Assembly: GCA_946406115.1 (NCBI GenBank)
Contig: OX291557.1
Span: 14,292,501-14,356,500, forward strand
DNA: 64,000 nucleotides
Reading direction: 5' to 3'
Source of the DNA: Apoda limacodes
Taxonomy: Eukaryota; Arthropoda; Insecta; Lepidoptera; Limacodidae
Under the pieces are notes generated by a model that saw nothing but the letters and a program-made list of their open reading frames with translations, searched no databases and had not been told where the DNA came from. Shown piece after piece: positions 63,721-64,000 of the stretch. A program made the translations under genes and the position numbers. How positions within the stretch are numbered: the first letter of the stretch is position 1; each line of letters begins with the position of its first letter.

Positions 63721-64000
63721 TGCAGCGTTTTTGATCAGCCAAAACTTGGATTTATTCTAATAAAATTACACATTTCAAAAAAAAAATCTCGCATAACTTG
63801 TTTTTTTTCTAAAGCGCAGATTACAAATATTTAATTTAAGATTTGTATAAAAATCATAAAAAACAGTAAACGGTACGGTATACAACATCATACTCACATA
63901 CCTCATTACATCTAATAAATATTAAATTTTATGTCAAAATCGTAATCTGCGTTCTCCAGGCGTTCTGCACAACCTGTATATAAGAAGAGACTACCTATAA
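63721..64000. other. Window end with a weak inverted repeat
   Basis: GCGCAGATTAC (about 63814) recurs inverted as GTAATCTGCGT (about 63941), suggesting a small MITE that may continue past the edge. No gene. Confidence 0.35.

Overview
The window looks like a piece of a moth or butterfly (lepidopteran) genome: AT-rich DNA packed with interspersed repeats that resemble known lepidopteran families (GGAACCCT/CCGGCCAAGTG elements, tRNA-derived SINEs, Jockey/CR1/RTE-type LINEs, mariner relics, hAT and other MITEs), insect-style TATA + TCAGTT promoters, and a few short genes. The species assignment is inferred from repeat style and gene style only; no search was run.

Region 1-7.3 kb is most of an endogenous DNA-virus-like element of the Polinton/Maverick (adintovirus-like) kind, cut by the left window edge. 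The plus strand carries the end of a minor-capsid-like gene, a 56-residue basic protein, a double-jelly-roll-like major capsid gene broken by one frameshift, and a 169-residue unknown. These meet convergently with minus-strand genes: a small possibly spliced ORF, a 188-residue unknown and a protein-primed-type DNA polymerase B (about 3.5 kb) broken by three frameshifts. Two consecutive plus-strand junctions are 4-base ATGA stop/start overlaps, a viral layout rather than an insect one. No integrase, ATPase or protease is in view; they may lie off the left edge. Next to it (7.6-8.8 kb) are two exons of an unrecognised, probably host, gene with a hairpin MITE in the intron.

Region 10-52 kb is almost entirely mobile DNA. 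One CR1-like LINE (11.8-16.9 kb, minus) has two intact ORFs. A Jockey-like LINE ('family A' below) is present in at least eleven pieces; two encode identical C-terminal proteins, and one (27.2-30.5 kb) keeps a 5' end made of six 35-bp tandem repeats. Other items are two mariner wrecks, an RT relic split by a 1.8-kb insertion, an RTE relic, several foldback MITEs, SINEs, a composite repeat containing a 5S-rRNA-derived segment, and a duplicated promoter-like 109-bp unit.

Region 53-59 kb holds the clearest host gene: a two-exon small secreted cuticle/NPLP4-like protein (minus), divergent from a second TATA promoter with a signal-peptide-like first exon (plus). That exon has been amplified, with its splice donor, into a roughly 70-bp tandem array, which a LINE later split. 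The first intron of the minus gene contains two hAT elements that share the same 8-bp target duplication. Near the right end, 62.3-63.1 kb encodes an intact 189-residue serine-rich protein with a textbook TATA/Inr promoter, and 60.3-61.1 kb is a tandem array of a repeat terminus.
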